From Nymphaea colorata (Eukaryota > Streptophyta > Magnoliopsida > Nymphaeales > Nymphaeaceae): 64,000 bases of DNA. Both the position numbers and the translations under genes were made by a program. Each line of letters opens with the position of its first letter. Position 1 is the first letter of the stretch. Under the pieces are notes generated by a model. That model searched no databases. It was not told where the DNA came from and worked only from the letters and a program-made list of their open reading frames with translations. This document shows, piece by piece, positions 1-12,338 of this stretch. The stretch spans positions 21,715,289 to 21,779,288 of the forward strand of contig NC_045146.1 in NCBI RefSeq assembly GCF_008831285.2, written 5' to 3'.

Positions 1-1020
1 CAAAACGAATATGCCCTAAACAAGATCATGTTCATGCTAAATCATTGAATCAAAACCTTAACTGTAGCGGAAGCGTACCTGATTCCATCTAAACAGCACA
101 AACGATAGATCGCAGTAGGATCTTCCAGGGTCTGTGCAGTACACGTGTGGTCTCTCTCAGATGGGAAAGAAATAACCTTAGAAAACGATCTTTCAAGCAA
201 CCGTTGCATGACCCTAGGGACCACTACCCTTTTATATTATGAGCAATTACAGATTTAACCTATCAAAAAATCTATAATTACATACAAGTATGTATACATC
301 ATAAAAATACCTGATACCATATTAAATAACGTAATATCCAAAAACGCAATCACTTAAGCAGATATTTACATTAAGACAACCATAATGTTTGAAATTCCTC
401 ATAGACATGTGCCAGCCCACCAAATGATTCTTACAATCTCTCACTTTGGCCAAATATGTCTTTATACATTTAGACATTACATAAAACCTTAGGAGCTCAT
501 AACTATTATCTTATTAGACGTCATTTTCACTAATCTCGTCCATGACCATATCAATACAGAACCAAAATGACTTTTGCTATATAAAAATTAGCTAAACCTT
601 CAATGATCACAAATGTTAACACAATCAATGACATAGATCTGATATGGATGTATAGCATGAGAATTACATGTAATGTGATTACAACATGTCTATTCTCAAC
701 TGGCCCTACTTTAAAACCTTGTGCAGATCAAAAATACAAACACAGAATGAAACCAAAGAACTTTAAACTATATTCTGTAGAAAAACTGAATATGGTCTAT
801 ACATAAGAGCAAACAAAATACAAACTCCCACTAAATCAGCACATCATCCAAGAATAACACCCTCATACGAACAACATGTTCGTGAAAGACCTTAGGTGTT
901 AAACCCTTGGTAAGCGGATCCGCAATCATATAGTTTGTCCCAATATGCTTTAAAGACACCTGACCATTCTGTATCCTTTTTTTAACAACCAAAAACTTGA
1001 TGTCGATGTGCTTAAGTTTT
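1..1020 (-). mobile_element. Ty1/copia LTR-retrotransposon fossil, 3' end only
   Basis: Read on the minus strand, about 840-1015 encodes the C-terminal tail of a copia polyprotein just after RNase H, including the typical words KHIGTNYMIADPLTKGL and HEHVVRM. Below 840 the sequence is AT-rich and would be the 3' untranslated part and probably the LTR, running off the left edge of the window. Nothing of the upstream polyprotein is seen beyond about 1020, so this is a truncated relic. The family call is firm; the LTR limits and age cannot be judged from one end. Confidence 0.75.
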
Positions 1021-4000
1021 TCTTAATTGCACCAAAAATGTGAAATTGGAAAAGGAAAATCTGGGAGCACATGTGAAATAAATCCACTCATGAGAACCAC
1101 CTCATCTGAATTGGAATTTGACAACAAACATGTTAACGAATAAAAGTGATTACAATGGGATACATATTAGAATTGCTGAGAATTTAAAGGTCAGGCTTAA
1201 AACCATGTGTTGTATTTTTCTCATGTTTGTTTGTTAAAAGTTGTGTATGATTTAGTGTACTTCGCACTCTCTCATTTCAATAGCAAAGAAATGACTTGTA
1301 GGTTGGTGAAATATATATGGAGCAATACTTGTCTATCTAGATTACCTGTTCTTCAGCACTGTTGAGTTGCTTTTTTTATCTTTTTTTTTTCTTCTAAAGA
1401 GTTCTACTTTTAATTGGTAGGTTGACTGTGACAAGTCGATGATATGATAGAGGCATCGACTCCATTGGTGGTGGCTTGCTAAATTAAAAGGAAAAAAAGA
1501 ATGTATTTCTTTTTATATTTTAATTTTAGCACACATAATTGTCAAACAACTTTAGTTTATAGTGTAGTTTGCTTGAGCAAAATAGAGGAAAAGAAGCACC
1601 TCTAATTGATTTTATCAAGGGGGCAAGCTGAGCCATTGATGTTCATGTACTTACTTTTAGTCTAAAAAATTTGAGTGAAAAGATTGAAATTTTTGGGAAG
1701 AAATTAGAAATCCTTGCTCTCTTTTTTCATTTTTTATTTTTAAAGTCAAGATAAATTTTATTTTGCATTTTTATTTTGGAAGTTGGGGGTGAGTGGCTGG
1801 GTAGAGTGGCTGGTTAGAGAATTAATAGATGCACTGTTATGATTCAGATTTTCTCAAGCATGAGCTATTAAATTTGTTTTACATTTTCCTTGTTTGTACA
1901 CTAGTCAAAAAGAGAAAATGAGTGTACATGTATATTGTATCGAGTGGTGTGCTGAGGACAGTCTAAACTTAGATTGGAGAAATCTGTCAATTCTATATAT
2001 AAAAAAGATTTTCAATCTATATAATATATACCACCTCATTAACACAACCCAAACAAAAAAAAATACATTGGGCTGCGTGTGTGAGAGGGATTCTTCTCAC
2101 ACCTGGAGGAATGCATGTTATTTATATAATAGAAAGAGAGACTGCTAGTGTGTGGGTGAGAGTTCGCGCCATGTGCTTGAATCTGCCCGTGCCTGAGCTG
2201 GCTACTTTTTTGGAATGGTTCAGTCATGTACCTTTTAGCGAATTTTTCTGGCTTCGCTATTAATTGAAAGTTGAAATGAACTTTCTAGCCTCTAGAAACC
2301 TATATTTTCAAGTTCCTTTTTTGAAATGTAATCTAATCTCGGAGCATAGTTCAAAGTCCTTACAAATTGAATTTTTTATATTCATTAGGATAACAATGTT
2401 TTGGTCAAAGTTTATATATATATAAAGAGAGAGTGAGAGTTTGTGATCATGGTTGCTTGAACTTTTTTAATAAGAGCCAACTTGGGGTGCCAGTTGGAAG
2501 CACGGAAACTTATTTGCAAAAACCACGGAATTAAGTCAGGGCTTATTTTCAAATATATTCAGAAAACAAGGAGCAATTTTGGAAAAAAAAAAAAAGAGAG
2601 GCCATAGTAATATATTATCCATATGCATGGCCAACCAGAGCAATTATTAAATGCATAATGGAAGTGGATTTGGATGGGCCCTTTGACGGAAGGAGATGGC
2701 TCCGTGGTCACAACACATGTACACATGGAACAAGTGAGCTTTTCTCCAATATTTTATTCACATTCGAGTCATAACAAGGTTGCTGCCGATACCGAGCCTA
2801 GGTCTAAGTCCAGCGTTGTACAACCACAGATAGGTTCATTGTTTGGTTGGAACAAAAGGTTAACGTGAAAATTTTTTTTACTTGCATTACTTTGAAAGAA
2901 AGAAAAAAAAAACACTCTTCTTGAATTTCTGCATTTATAAAAGAATAAAACCTTTTTTGTGATTTTTTTCTTACATTTGATTGCGATTGATTTATTTTAT
3001 TGTGTTTAATTTGGTAAATTTGAAGAACCTCTCTTCCTTTCCCTCTCCTGGGGCAAAGAGTTTCCCCCTAACAAACGGAGCCTAAAATAAAAGACCCAAA
3101 GAGCTTGGTATTGGCTTACTTGAATTTTGAGGAGAAGATTTGTTTATTTAGGGTACATGAGATCACAAGATTTCCTTTTTATTTAAAAATTTTTCATTTG
3201 AAAATGGTTAAAAAATTAAAAACAAAAAGGGAATTTGTTGTTTTTTTTTAACCAAATTTTTTTGGGTGATGGGCTGACATGATATAGATGGAAACTAGAA
3301 GTTGAGGAGCTGGAGTCCATATTCATTCTCGTCCAGAAAACGAAATGATCTCCGCGTTGCAAGTTAAATATAAATTATTCATTGAAATCTAAATTTAGAC
3401 ATGAAAAAGTAAATTCAACACACAATCTTAAAATTACCTTTCCGTTCAAGTCACATTGTCCGATCTAAACAGGTCCTGAATATATGAATACAAAGTACTC
3501 AAATTCTAATTACATGCGAATGGATTTGGATAGCTGCTTAGATCTGATGGATATTGGATTTGGGGGAGGTACAGGATAGGATACAGATGTAATTGCCATT
3601 CAGCTCCAAAATTTGTAAACTAGAGTCTTTCCCGGTAAGATCCAGATTTGGATCAGATGTTTGTTGAAGTCCAAAGCATTGAGACGCATATGACTTTTGT
3701 ATTCTTTTAATTAGTCGGACATGCAGGTACCCACATTAACTGACGATTGATTTTTTTCTTTTCCCTTTAATTATGTGCTTGAAACTCCATATGTGATACT
3801 CATGGATCTGAGGCCTATCCAAGTGAAGTCCACAATCATATAGAAGCCTTGGCACATATGAACCTGATCCAAATCCCATTTATATGGATATGCTGATTAG
3901 GTTGGATTGGGCCTTTGCCTAGCCCTGACCTACCTCTGATCTAACTGCATTTTGCCTAATTTTATGAGAAGTAATTGGACCATAAGGTAGCGTTGGATCT

Positions 4001-4046
4001 GAACCGAACCAGCTAATCATGGACATTCAATTAGTTGGATCCAGAT
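1021..4046. other. AT-rich intergenic DNA, no gene recognised
   Basis: Open frames here are short (under 85 codons) and show no family resemblance. There are homopolymer T and A runs and a short (AT)n(AG)n tract near 2417-2440. Around 3530-3670 and 3860-4040 the words ATTTGGAT and GGATCTGA recur in scattered form, typical of old repeat DNA. I see no RNA gene or clear element ends. Confidence 0.6.
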
Positions 4047-4160
4047 TTGTCGACAACCCGATTCGTGTCGGATCAGCATGCCGGTCCATTTTGTGAGCTC
4101 AACTACCAAAAAATCAAAGCTTCCTGTTATACTGATCCGACACGAATTGGGTTGTCGACA
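4047..4160. repeat. Short inverted repeat with about 29-bp arms
   Basis: The arm at 4048-4077 (core TTGTCGACAACCCGATTCG) is the near-perfect reverse complement of 4132-4160 (core CGAATTGGGTTGTCGACA), about 55 bases apart. It could be the core of a small foldback or MITE-like element. Its right edge abuts the first copy of the direct repeat that recurs at 5081, so the two may belong to one element. Confidence 0.7.
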
Positions 4161-4210
4161 TATGAAAATAGAAGACAACTATGGCTCAATTTGAAAAATT
4201 CTCACCTTAA
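4161..4210 (+). repeat. 51-bp direct repeat, copy 1
   Basis: The sequence starting ATGAAAATAGAAGACAACTA and ending TCTCACCTTAAA is present here and again near 5080-5130, essentially identical. A near-exact copy 920 bp away suggests a recent local duplication or the two edges of a mobile or duplicated block. Confidence 0.8.
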
Positions 4211-5080
4211 AATACATGACAGATCCACAGTCTATAAGCACTTCTACCAGTCCAGATTTTAGCTACTTCTTAATTCCTTAGATAAAGAGTCATGAAAATA
4301 TCCATATGACATAGATCATCAGCCAGTATGTTCATGTCAAGACGCATGGATGTGAAAATCTTAATTTGCTCAAGTACTCAGCATTTTAACTCGAACTCGA
4401 GCTCAACTTGTCTATAAATAAGTTGAGCTTGACTTGAAATTTATACTTGAAATGTCAAACGAGTGAGTTCAAGTGGTAAGAACTCGACTTGTTTAAACTC
4501 TAGTAATTCAAACGAGGAGAGAGACAAAAAAGATGGAAATAAGTGGGTTTCCTTAAATGAAACATTTTGTCTTCCTCGAAGGGCATTTTGGACTTTTGAA
4601 AAAGCAACTTATATTTACAATTGAATATCTACCATCTGATCTCTTTGGAATTCGATGGTGTATTTTTTTTCACAAGTATTTTTCTTTTAGCTTTTCTAGA
4701 GAGAGAGGGGCAAAATTGTCTTTTTCGTTCTTCACATAATATTGGCCAGCCAAGGTTGTTCTTGTGGAATGTGTAAGCAACGATCCCTTGGAAGACGAAT
4801 CCCTTATTTGGATGTGGCGGGTCATATGTTTGGGCCTCAACATGGGAATGTGTGTGTTAGGAGGCTGAAACTATAGAAATGCCTTCCTACTTCATGAAAA
4901 GGAGGACTCCCTTTGTAAGGGCAAGAATGGAAAATATGAAACTTATTTTTATGAAAAGGAATTAAAAATTGAATTTTTTTTTTCTCTTGAAATAACAACA
5001 TTTGTTTTTCTTTAATGGATCGTAGTTAATTTAAATGTATGACTGACATTGTTGTGGAAATGTTTATCAGAACACGGTTC
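4211..5080. other. Intergenic DNA between the two copies of the 51-bp repeat
   Basis: AT-rich with no supported gene. The longest open frame (4557-4739) has no recognisable domain. The block is bracketed by the two copies of the 51-bp direct repeat, so it could be the interior of a duplicated or inserted segment. Confidence 0.5.
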
Positions 5081-5130
5081 ATGAAAATAGAAGACAACTA
5101 TGGCTCAATTTGAAAAATTCTCACCTTAAA
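5081..5130 (+). repeat. 51-bp direct repeat, copy 2
   Basis: Second copy of the repeat at 4161-4210. It lies about 160 bp before the first coding-like fragment of the 5.2-7.3 kb cluster. Confidence 0.8.
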
Positions 5131-5287
5131 CCCTAAGTGGCTCGTGTTCCTCCACATGTAATTTAATGAAGTCCTTAAGGGCTATTACTTGAGCTGCACT
5201 CCATATAGAGCCCGATCCCTTGCTCTCATGCACACGGCACAGTGTAGCAAGGGAAGGGAACGGGGCGAGGCAGAGAGAGAGAGCGGC

Positions 5288-5566
5288 ATGGAGTCCTCTC
5301 TGTTCTACAGAGTGCTGGCCGGGCTGGTGCTGGAGAATTTGCCAGGCTTTAGTGACCAAGACCTGGCAACTCTGGGTGCCCGGTGCACACCGTTTGTGGT
5401 CAGGGAGCTGCCGCCGGTGCCTCCTTCCGAGGACTGCTGCAATGCGGTCATCGTCCACGTCGCGGCCGCATCACCCCTGAAATCGAAAGAATGATCAGCA
5501 TGCAAAAGGTGGTCGACGTCGTCAATAGGTGCGGCAAGCCCATCCCTTCCGGCACCAGATGCGGCT
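5288..5566 (+). pseudogene. Unrecognised GC-rich coding exon fragment, probably broken
   Basis: From an ATG at 5288 the frame reads MESSLFYRVLAGLVLENLPG and continues with a dense, gene-like sequence to about 5465 (SEDCCNAVIVHVAA). After that the gene-like reading continues in another frame (EIERMISMQKVVDVVNRCGK, then IPSGTRC) up to a good splice donor, GCT|GTAAGAA, at 5566/5567. GC content and codon use are far above the flanking DNA, which argues for a host-gene exon. The frame switch suggests a small indel, and no downstream exon is seen before the CHLD fragment. I do not recognise the family. It could be the 5' exon of a decayed gene or a captured exon. Confidence 0.45.
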
Positions 5567-5829
5567 GTAAGAATAAACCATTCTCTTCACCTATTTATGA
5601 TGCACTAGTTTCAAAATTGTTGCCAAAAATTTTCTAAGTTTAAAATGAGAGAACATCTTTTATGAATATAATGCAAATATATATTAATGGTTTATATGCC
5701 TTACATTTTTTAGCTACCTCTTTAGTTTAGGTTCCTGTAAACTACTTGAATTCCTATGTGGTTCAAACACCTGATCTAATTACATCTGAACCATGGCATT
5801 CCTAATTTTAACAGGGACACCATGCTGGG

Positions 5830-6149
5830 TTTATTCATTTTTTTCAAAAAACAATGGCAACAAATCGAACATAGCTAGACACATACAAGATAAAACAGCA
5901 AGAAAAAGAAATTGCTTTATTTATGGTTTATATGCCTTACATTTTTTCTATGTGGCGGAAGAACGAGCAGATGAAGCACTGTTTTCCTTATAGAAGCACT
6001 GTTTTCTTCCGCCACATAGAAAAAATGTAAGGCATATAAACCATAAATAAAGCAATTTCTTTTTCTTGCTGTTTTATCTTTTATGTGTATCATGCAGTCT
6101 TTTGCTATGTTCGATTTGTTGCCATTGTTTTTTGAAAAAAATGAATAAA
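5830..6149. repeat. Long foldback (inverted repeat), arms about 134 and 146 bp
   Basis: The left arm 5830-5963 pairs with the right arm 6004-6149 over nearly all its length, with a small indel and a spacer of about 40 bases. The spacer holds two copies of GAAGCACTGTTTTC. Part of the arm (ATGGTTTATATGCCTTACAT) also occurs as a direct copy at about 5688-5712. Just after that copy, TAGCTACCTCTTTAGTTTA (about 5713-5731) is matched in inverse by about 6251-6270. The palindrome is therefore nested and spans roughly 5690-6270. Transcription would give a long hairpin. Arm similarity looks high, so the duplication is fairly young. Confidence 0.85.
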
Positions 6150-6546
6150 AATACATCTTAAAATGTTTAAAAAATAATTAAAAACCGAATTCAAGCCTTT
6201 CGCAAGCCAGTCAATGATGCCATTAACCAAGTCTCAAGTTTTTATTAGTCTAAACTAAAGAGGTAGCTACAACGCGCCACCCAATCTCATCGATTGCATT
6301 AACAATTTCTTTTTTAAAACATAAGATAAAAAATAAAAGTAACTCTGTATTTTTAGTAAAGTATAGGCACTAAAAGAAACATTGTAACTATGACGTGTGT
6401 CTGCTCGCGCGCATGAATATGGAGAATGCTGACGGCAAGCGCGTGTCCTGGAAGGGATAAGAAAAAGAAGAGGAAGCGAACCCGCTTCTCTCTGACAGCA
6501 GGAGCACATAGCTTTCCCTGCCTCCTCTGGTGTCGAGTTTCTCTAT

Positions 6547-7303
6547 ATGTGGACTGATGGATGTTTTCCTTCCGTCAATGATCGCCGGCAGGATGCGATA
6601 AAGACCGCTTTGCTGCTTGGTGCTATCGATCGCGAAATTGGCGGAATTGCAATCTCCGGGAAGCGAGGGACGGCGAAGACAGTGATGGCCAGAGGGTTGG
6701 ACGCCATACTCCCGCCCATCGAGGTGGTCAAAAAAATTGAAAAGAAAAAAAAAAAAAAACTTGTGTGGTTGATCAACCTACGGAGTTAGCTTTTCTTCTT
6801 TTTTGTCATAATATTTGCATTCTCTAGGTGGGAAGATGGTTTAGCCAGCAGACTACAATATGATGCTGATGGCAACGTTATAACTCAAGTTGTTAGATCT
6901 CCTTTCATTCAGGTAGCAGCTGAACAGAATCTTTTTTTTTTTCTTCCTATTTTTCTGAATACCTGACTGAAAGTATGTTTTCCTAGATCCCGCCGGGTGT
7001 AACAGAAGACAGACTTATTGGTTCTGTTGATGTTGAAGAATCTGTTAAGACAGGAACAGACTGTTTTCCAGCCAGGACTACTCGCTGAAACTCACAGAGG
7101 TGTCCTATATGTTGATGAGATAAATCTATTGGATGAAGGGATTAGCAATTTGCTGTTGAATGTGTTGACAGAAGAAGTTAATATTGTGGAACGTGAAGGT
7201 ATACGTTTCCGCCATCCATGCAAACCACTTCTAATTGCTACCTACAACCCAGAGGAAGGTGCTGTACGAGAACATTTACTGGACAGAATTGCAATCAATT
7301 TAA
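6547..7303 (+). pseudogene. CHLD: Mg-chelatase subunit D (CHLD) N-terminal fragment, broken
   Basis: CHLD is the AAA+ platform subunit of plastid magnesium chelatase, which inserts Mg into protoporphyrin IX. Three exon-like blocks remain. Block 1 (about 6590-6729) reads [20 protein letters not shown] and the Walker A stretch GKRGTAKT. Block 2 (6828-6913) follows a CTCTAG acceptor, reads [17 protein letters not shown] and ends at CAG|GTAGCA. Block 3 (6988-7303) has the Walker B-like [13 protein letters not shown] and ends [11 protein letters not shown]. The residues normally joining blocks 1 and 2 (the NADP-containing loop) are missing. An extra base near 7059 shifts the frame of block 3. There is no plastid transit peptide and no later exon (integrin I domain), so only about a quarter of the roughly 750-residue protein is present. 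The copia element sits just downstream. Confidence 0.85.
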
Positions 7304-7348
7304 GGTTTGCAGTCATTTCCTCAAAAGTTGTCAGTCAATCTCTTAATA

Positions 7349-7353
7349 GTCTT
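7349..7353. repeat. Target-site duplication GTCTT, left copy
   Basis: GTCTT lies immediately before the TG of the 5' LTR and is repeated exactly at 12617-12621 after the CA of the 3' LTR. This is the 5-bp duplication expected for copia integration and fixes the element's ends. Confidence 0.9.
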
Positions 7354-7600
7354 TGTTAAGGAAAGATCTTGAAACAGGAAAGAGCATCTGTCAAGAAAAG
7401 ATCATGGAATCAGGAAGGAGCTTGAATGAGGGAATGATTTCACCAAGAAATAAAATCGTATCAATCACTATCAATTTAGGATCTGATTACACGATTTTAT
7501 TTCTTGCCTTATTTGTTGTAACGTCATCTTTCTTGTACTTTATAAATACGATTCATTTGGTGAATCTTTTCCTCTCTCTCAATCCTCACGGTTTATCACA
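7354..7600 (+). repeat. 5' LTR of the copia element
   Basis: 247 bp, begins TGTTAAGGAAAG and ends TTTATCACA. It carries a TATA-like TTTATAAATA. It is about 31 bp shorter than the 3' LTR through one internal gap and otherwise nearly the same. Confidence 0.95.
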
Positions 7601-10600
7601 TGGTATCAAAGCCATCTCTCTCTTGAGGTGTCTTTACCTGCGCAAGCCAGATCCTGCGTTCGCCCAAAGCGTCCTGCTCAGCCCATTCGAGCTCTTCGCC
7701 TCTGTCCTCGCTTGAGCGTTCGACTGCTTGAGCTCTGTCAGCGTGATTCCCCTTGTCCGCTCAGGCGCCCTCCCTCACCAGCGTGATTCTCCTTGTCCGC
7801 TCGAGCGACGCCCGCTCGGTTTCTTCCGCTCAAGCGACGTCTGCTCTGCACTCTTCCGCTCGAACGACGTCAAAATCACTCCCCCGCTCTCGCCCGCTCT
7901 GCCCGCGAAATCCCTCGACGCCCACTGCCCATCTCGTCCGCTGCCCATCTCTCGAGATCCCGCGACGCTCACTCCTGTTTCATCCCGATCGAGGCTCTTG
8001 TTTCGCCCGATCCTCGTTCACCAGAGAAGGTCGGTATTCCGCTGCTACGCCTAAGTCGAGCAAGGAGAACGCGCGGCTTCGTCAAGGATCGTTCCTTGCC
8101 TGACGAGGTCTAAAGGCGACGTGAGAAGGCCTTGGTACCCTCTAATCATGGCAAACTCATCTTCTTCATCAACACAATGGAACGAGATCTCGGCGCTTGT
8201 CTCTGTCAAACTCTCAAGAGACAATTATCTCTTATGGAGCAGTCAACTGGAATCAGTCATGGAGTCCCAAGAACTTGTACAGTTCAGGACGCTTCCTCCT
8301 CCTCCAGAAATGAAGTTAATCCAGATTTTGCTATCTGGAAGAAGTCCGATCGTCTGGCTTTAAGTTGGATCAAAGCCACTGTTTCAGAACCAGTCCTGAG
8401 GCAAATCGTGTCTAGCAAATCAGCACATGAAGCATGGAAAACGCTGAAAAAGTCATTCGGTTCTCAATCACCATTGAGAATAATGTTGTTGAGGAAGGAA
8501 CTACACTTCATTCAAAAAGGAAATATGGATATACACACATATCTGGAACGGATCAAGTTCCTTGCAGATACGTTAGCTGCGGCGGGAATAGACACGGACG
8601 ACAGTGATCTTGTTCAGATCACGATGAACGGTTTGCCTATTGAATATGAAAGTTTCATTACTCTCATTAGTGCTAACTCTTCAAATGTCTCAATTACATT
8701 TTCTGAATTATTCGATCTCTTACTCACTCAAGAGAAGAGACTTGAGATGTTCAAATCGTCAATGTCCAATTCTTACAGATCCACTCAGGCATTACCACAG
8801 GCTGAAAATCAAGTTGCCTTTAATACTTTTCGAGGACGCGCTAGAGGTCGAGGCAACTTTAGGGGTCGGCAAGGAGGTCGATTCCAAGGACGAGGAAGAC
8901 AACCTCCTCTCCAGCCTCAACCACAGCATGAACATCCAAACAGCAATGCATGAAATGGAAGTCATTCTCGACCTATCGTAACGTGCCAATATTGCGGACG
9001 GAAGGGTCATTCGGCAAGGACATGTTATGATATCCCGCGGGCATTTTCAACCATGAACCTACAGGAGTCTACAAGTGAATATTGGTATCCCGACTCGGGA
9101 ACAACTAATCATATTGTCAACAGTGATGAGATGATGCAAAACAAAATACCATATGATGGAAGGGACAATATCATGATTGGTAATGGTTCAAGCCTTTCTA
9201 TTAAGCATACAGGCAATTTATTAGTTAATTCTGAAGGGACTTCATTCAATCTTACTAATGCCCTGCATGTTCCTAAAATAGCTCATAATCTCTTATCAGT
9301 GGAAAAATTTACGTCTGAAAATGATTGTATTTTTCAATTCTCACCACATGATTTTATTATTAAGGATCGACAGAAGGGCAAGGTTCTTCTTCAAGGACCA
9401 AAGATGCGTAACGGGCTCTACCCCATCAAGGCTGTCCGATCGAACATTTAGTCATCTTCAACTAAGGGGGCAGCGTTTAGTTGCTGGTTTCCAATAGGCG
9501 TCAATAAACCTTCAGCGTCATTTGATCTATGACATCGGCGGCTTGGTTATGCAAACAAGAAGATTGTTAGCTTTCTAAACTCTAGTCAGTTCATTTCAAT
9601 AAATTCTCCTATTCAGAAAGGAGTTTGTCAGTCTTGTCTTATGGGAAAGGCACATAAACAACCATTTCCAATTTTTGATTTTCAAGCATCACGTCCTCTT
9701 GAGATGCTTCATATGGATGTATGGGGACCTGCCCCTATTCTCTCTCAGGAAGGCTTTAAGTTTTTTCTTCTTATTGTTGACAACTATTCCAGATTTTCAT
9801 GGTTGTTTCCCCTTAAAGCTAAGTCTGAAGTTGTTCCATGTTTCAAGAATTTCAAAACCTTGGTTGAAAAGCAATTAAATGCTCACATATGTTCCATTCA
9901 ATCCGATAATGGAAAAGAATTTGTCAACTCTGACTTAGCCTTGTTTTGTGAAGCACATGGAATATTTCATCAGTTTTCTTGTCCTTACACTCCCGAACAA
10001 AATGGCATCGTTGAACGCAAAAATCGGCATGTTGTTGAAACAGGATTAAGTATGCCTATGATGCCGGTTTATCATATAATTTTTGGGTTGATTCTTTTCG
10101 AACTGCTGTTTATCTTATCAATAGATTACCAACACTAAAATTGCAGCAAAAGTCACCCTTTTATATGCTCCTTCAACAAGATCCAGAGTATACACATCTT
10201 CGGGTTTTTGGAACCACATGTTATCCATTATTGACACCCATGAATGATTCCAAGTTTCTGCCCAAGACCACTCCATGCATCTTTCGGGGTTATGCTAGTC
10301 ATCATAAGGGGTATTTATGCTATGACAAGAGCCATCGCCGTACTTTTATATCTCGGCATGTTATTTTTGATGAAACTCATCTGAGCAAGTCCGATCAACA
10401 TATGACTGTTTCAGAAGATATTGTATCTCATTGGCTACCACACACAACCAGCTCTCCTTCAAGTAGTCCCGTTGCTCCATTACAGCCCGCATCGTCGTCA
10501 TCGTATACAGTTCTACCACCACCAATAATTGGCTCTTCATCAACTACTTTGGTTTCTTCCTCTGAGCATATCCGCCTGCCCGTCCATGAGCCTGCTCAGC

Positions 10601-12338
10601 CCACATCAGGGGAGCCTATCGAGGATCTTACACCCACCATGACTTTGGCATCGTCCTCACTGGCGGCTCCTTCGTCGGACATAGTTACTGATGTTGCAGC
10701 CACTCAAGATGCTCTGCATCCTTCTCACTCGATGATCACTCGTTCCATGACTGGCTCGTTAAAACCCAAAGTTTTTTCTGCCATCCATGAACAAGAAGAA
10801 CCAGGAACGTTTAAAGAGGCTATTCGTTCCACGTGTTGGCGCCAAGCTATGCAATTAGAATTTTCAGCATTGCAGAAAAACAAAACATGGCATCTCGTTC
10901 CTCCTCAACCTGACTTCAACATTATCAGTTCCAAATGGGTGTACAAAATCAAGCGTCATCCTGACGGCTCTATCGCACGGCACAAGGCGCGCCTTGTCGC
11001 CTGGGGCTTTCTTCAAACGGCTGGTATTGACTATCAAGAAACTTTCAGTCCCACCGTCAAACCAACTACTATCTGAGTCCTACTCTCTTTAGCCGTTCAG
11101 TTTGATTGGTCATTACGACAACTTGATTTTGACAATGCTTTCCTTAATGGGTTTCTTTCTGAAGATGTCTATATGGCTCAACCAGAGGGGTTTCAAGATG
11201 CCACCTATCCTCATCATGTATGCAAGCTAGACAAAGCTTTGTATGGGCTCAAGCAGGCTCCACGTGCCTGGTATCATCGCTTGAGTTGTTTCCTTCGCGA
11301 CATTGGTTTTGTTGCCTCTTAGTCTGATGCATCTCTGTTTATTTACTCTCGCGATGGCAATCACATTTTTCTTCTTGTGTACGTAGATGATTTGATCATC
11401 ACCGGATCCGCGCCGTCTCTCGTTTCTCATATTATTAAACAGCTTGGCTCTGCATTCTCGGTAAAGGATCTTGGTCCCCTTACCTATTTCCTAGGTATTG
11501 AAGTCAAGCGAAGGCCTGGGGAGATATATCTGAGTCAACATCGGTACATTACTGACATTCTTCACAAAGCTCAAATGGACAATGCCAAACCTACAACCTC
11601 CCCCATGGTGGTCACTAAATCTGGTACAGCCATTGAGCAGTTATTTTGGGATCCCACGATGTATCGAAGTATAATAGGCGCACTACAATATGTTACTCTC
11701 ACACGTCCAGATATTGCATTTGCTGTAAATCGCGCTTGTCAATTCATGCACTCGCCAAAGACTGTTCATTGGACGATGGTCAAAAGAATACTTTGGTATT
11801 TAAAAGGAACCAGTCATTATGCCCTTCGCTTGACTCGATCATCATCTTTGCAATTGAGTATTTTTGCTTATGCAGACTGGGCTGGTAGTCCAGAAGATCG
11901 AAAGTCGACCGGAGGTTTTGTTGCTTTCCTAGGCAATAATGTTGTCTCATGGGCTTCTAGAAAACAAAGAACAGTTGCTCGATCCAGCACTGAAGCTGAG
12001 TACAAGTCTCTAGCCTGTGCTGCTGCAGAAATACTATGGTTAAAATCTCTCCTGAAAGAGCTACAGTTTCCATTATCAGATGCACCAACTTTATGGTGTG
12101 ATAATATAGGAGCTCTATATTTAGCCTCAAACCCTAGTTTTCATGCTCGCACCAAGCATGTTGAAATTGATTTTCATTTCGTTAGAGATCATGTCAATAA
12201 AGGAGAGATCCAAGTGAATTTCATTCGTACTAAAGAACAATTAGCGGATGGACTGACGAAAGCTTTAGGAGGAACAGTGTTCACAGATTTTAGAAACAAC
12301 CTCAACGTCATAGAGCCGCCGTTCAGTTTGCGGGAGGC

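Noticed and set aside
7728-8113. Several overlapping Arg/Ser-rich open frames on both strands just inside the copia element
   Set aside because: They are GC-rich leader sequence between the primer-binding site and gag; the frames overlap each other and match no protein.
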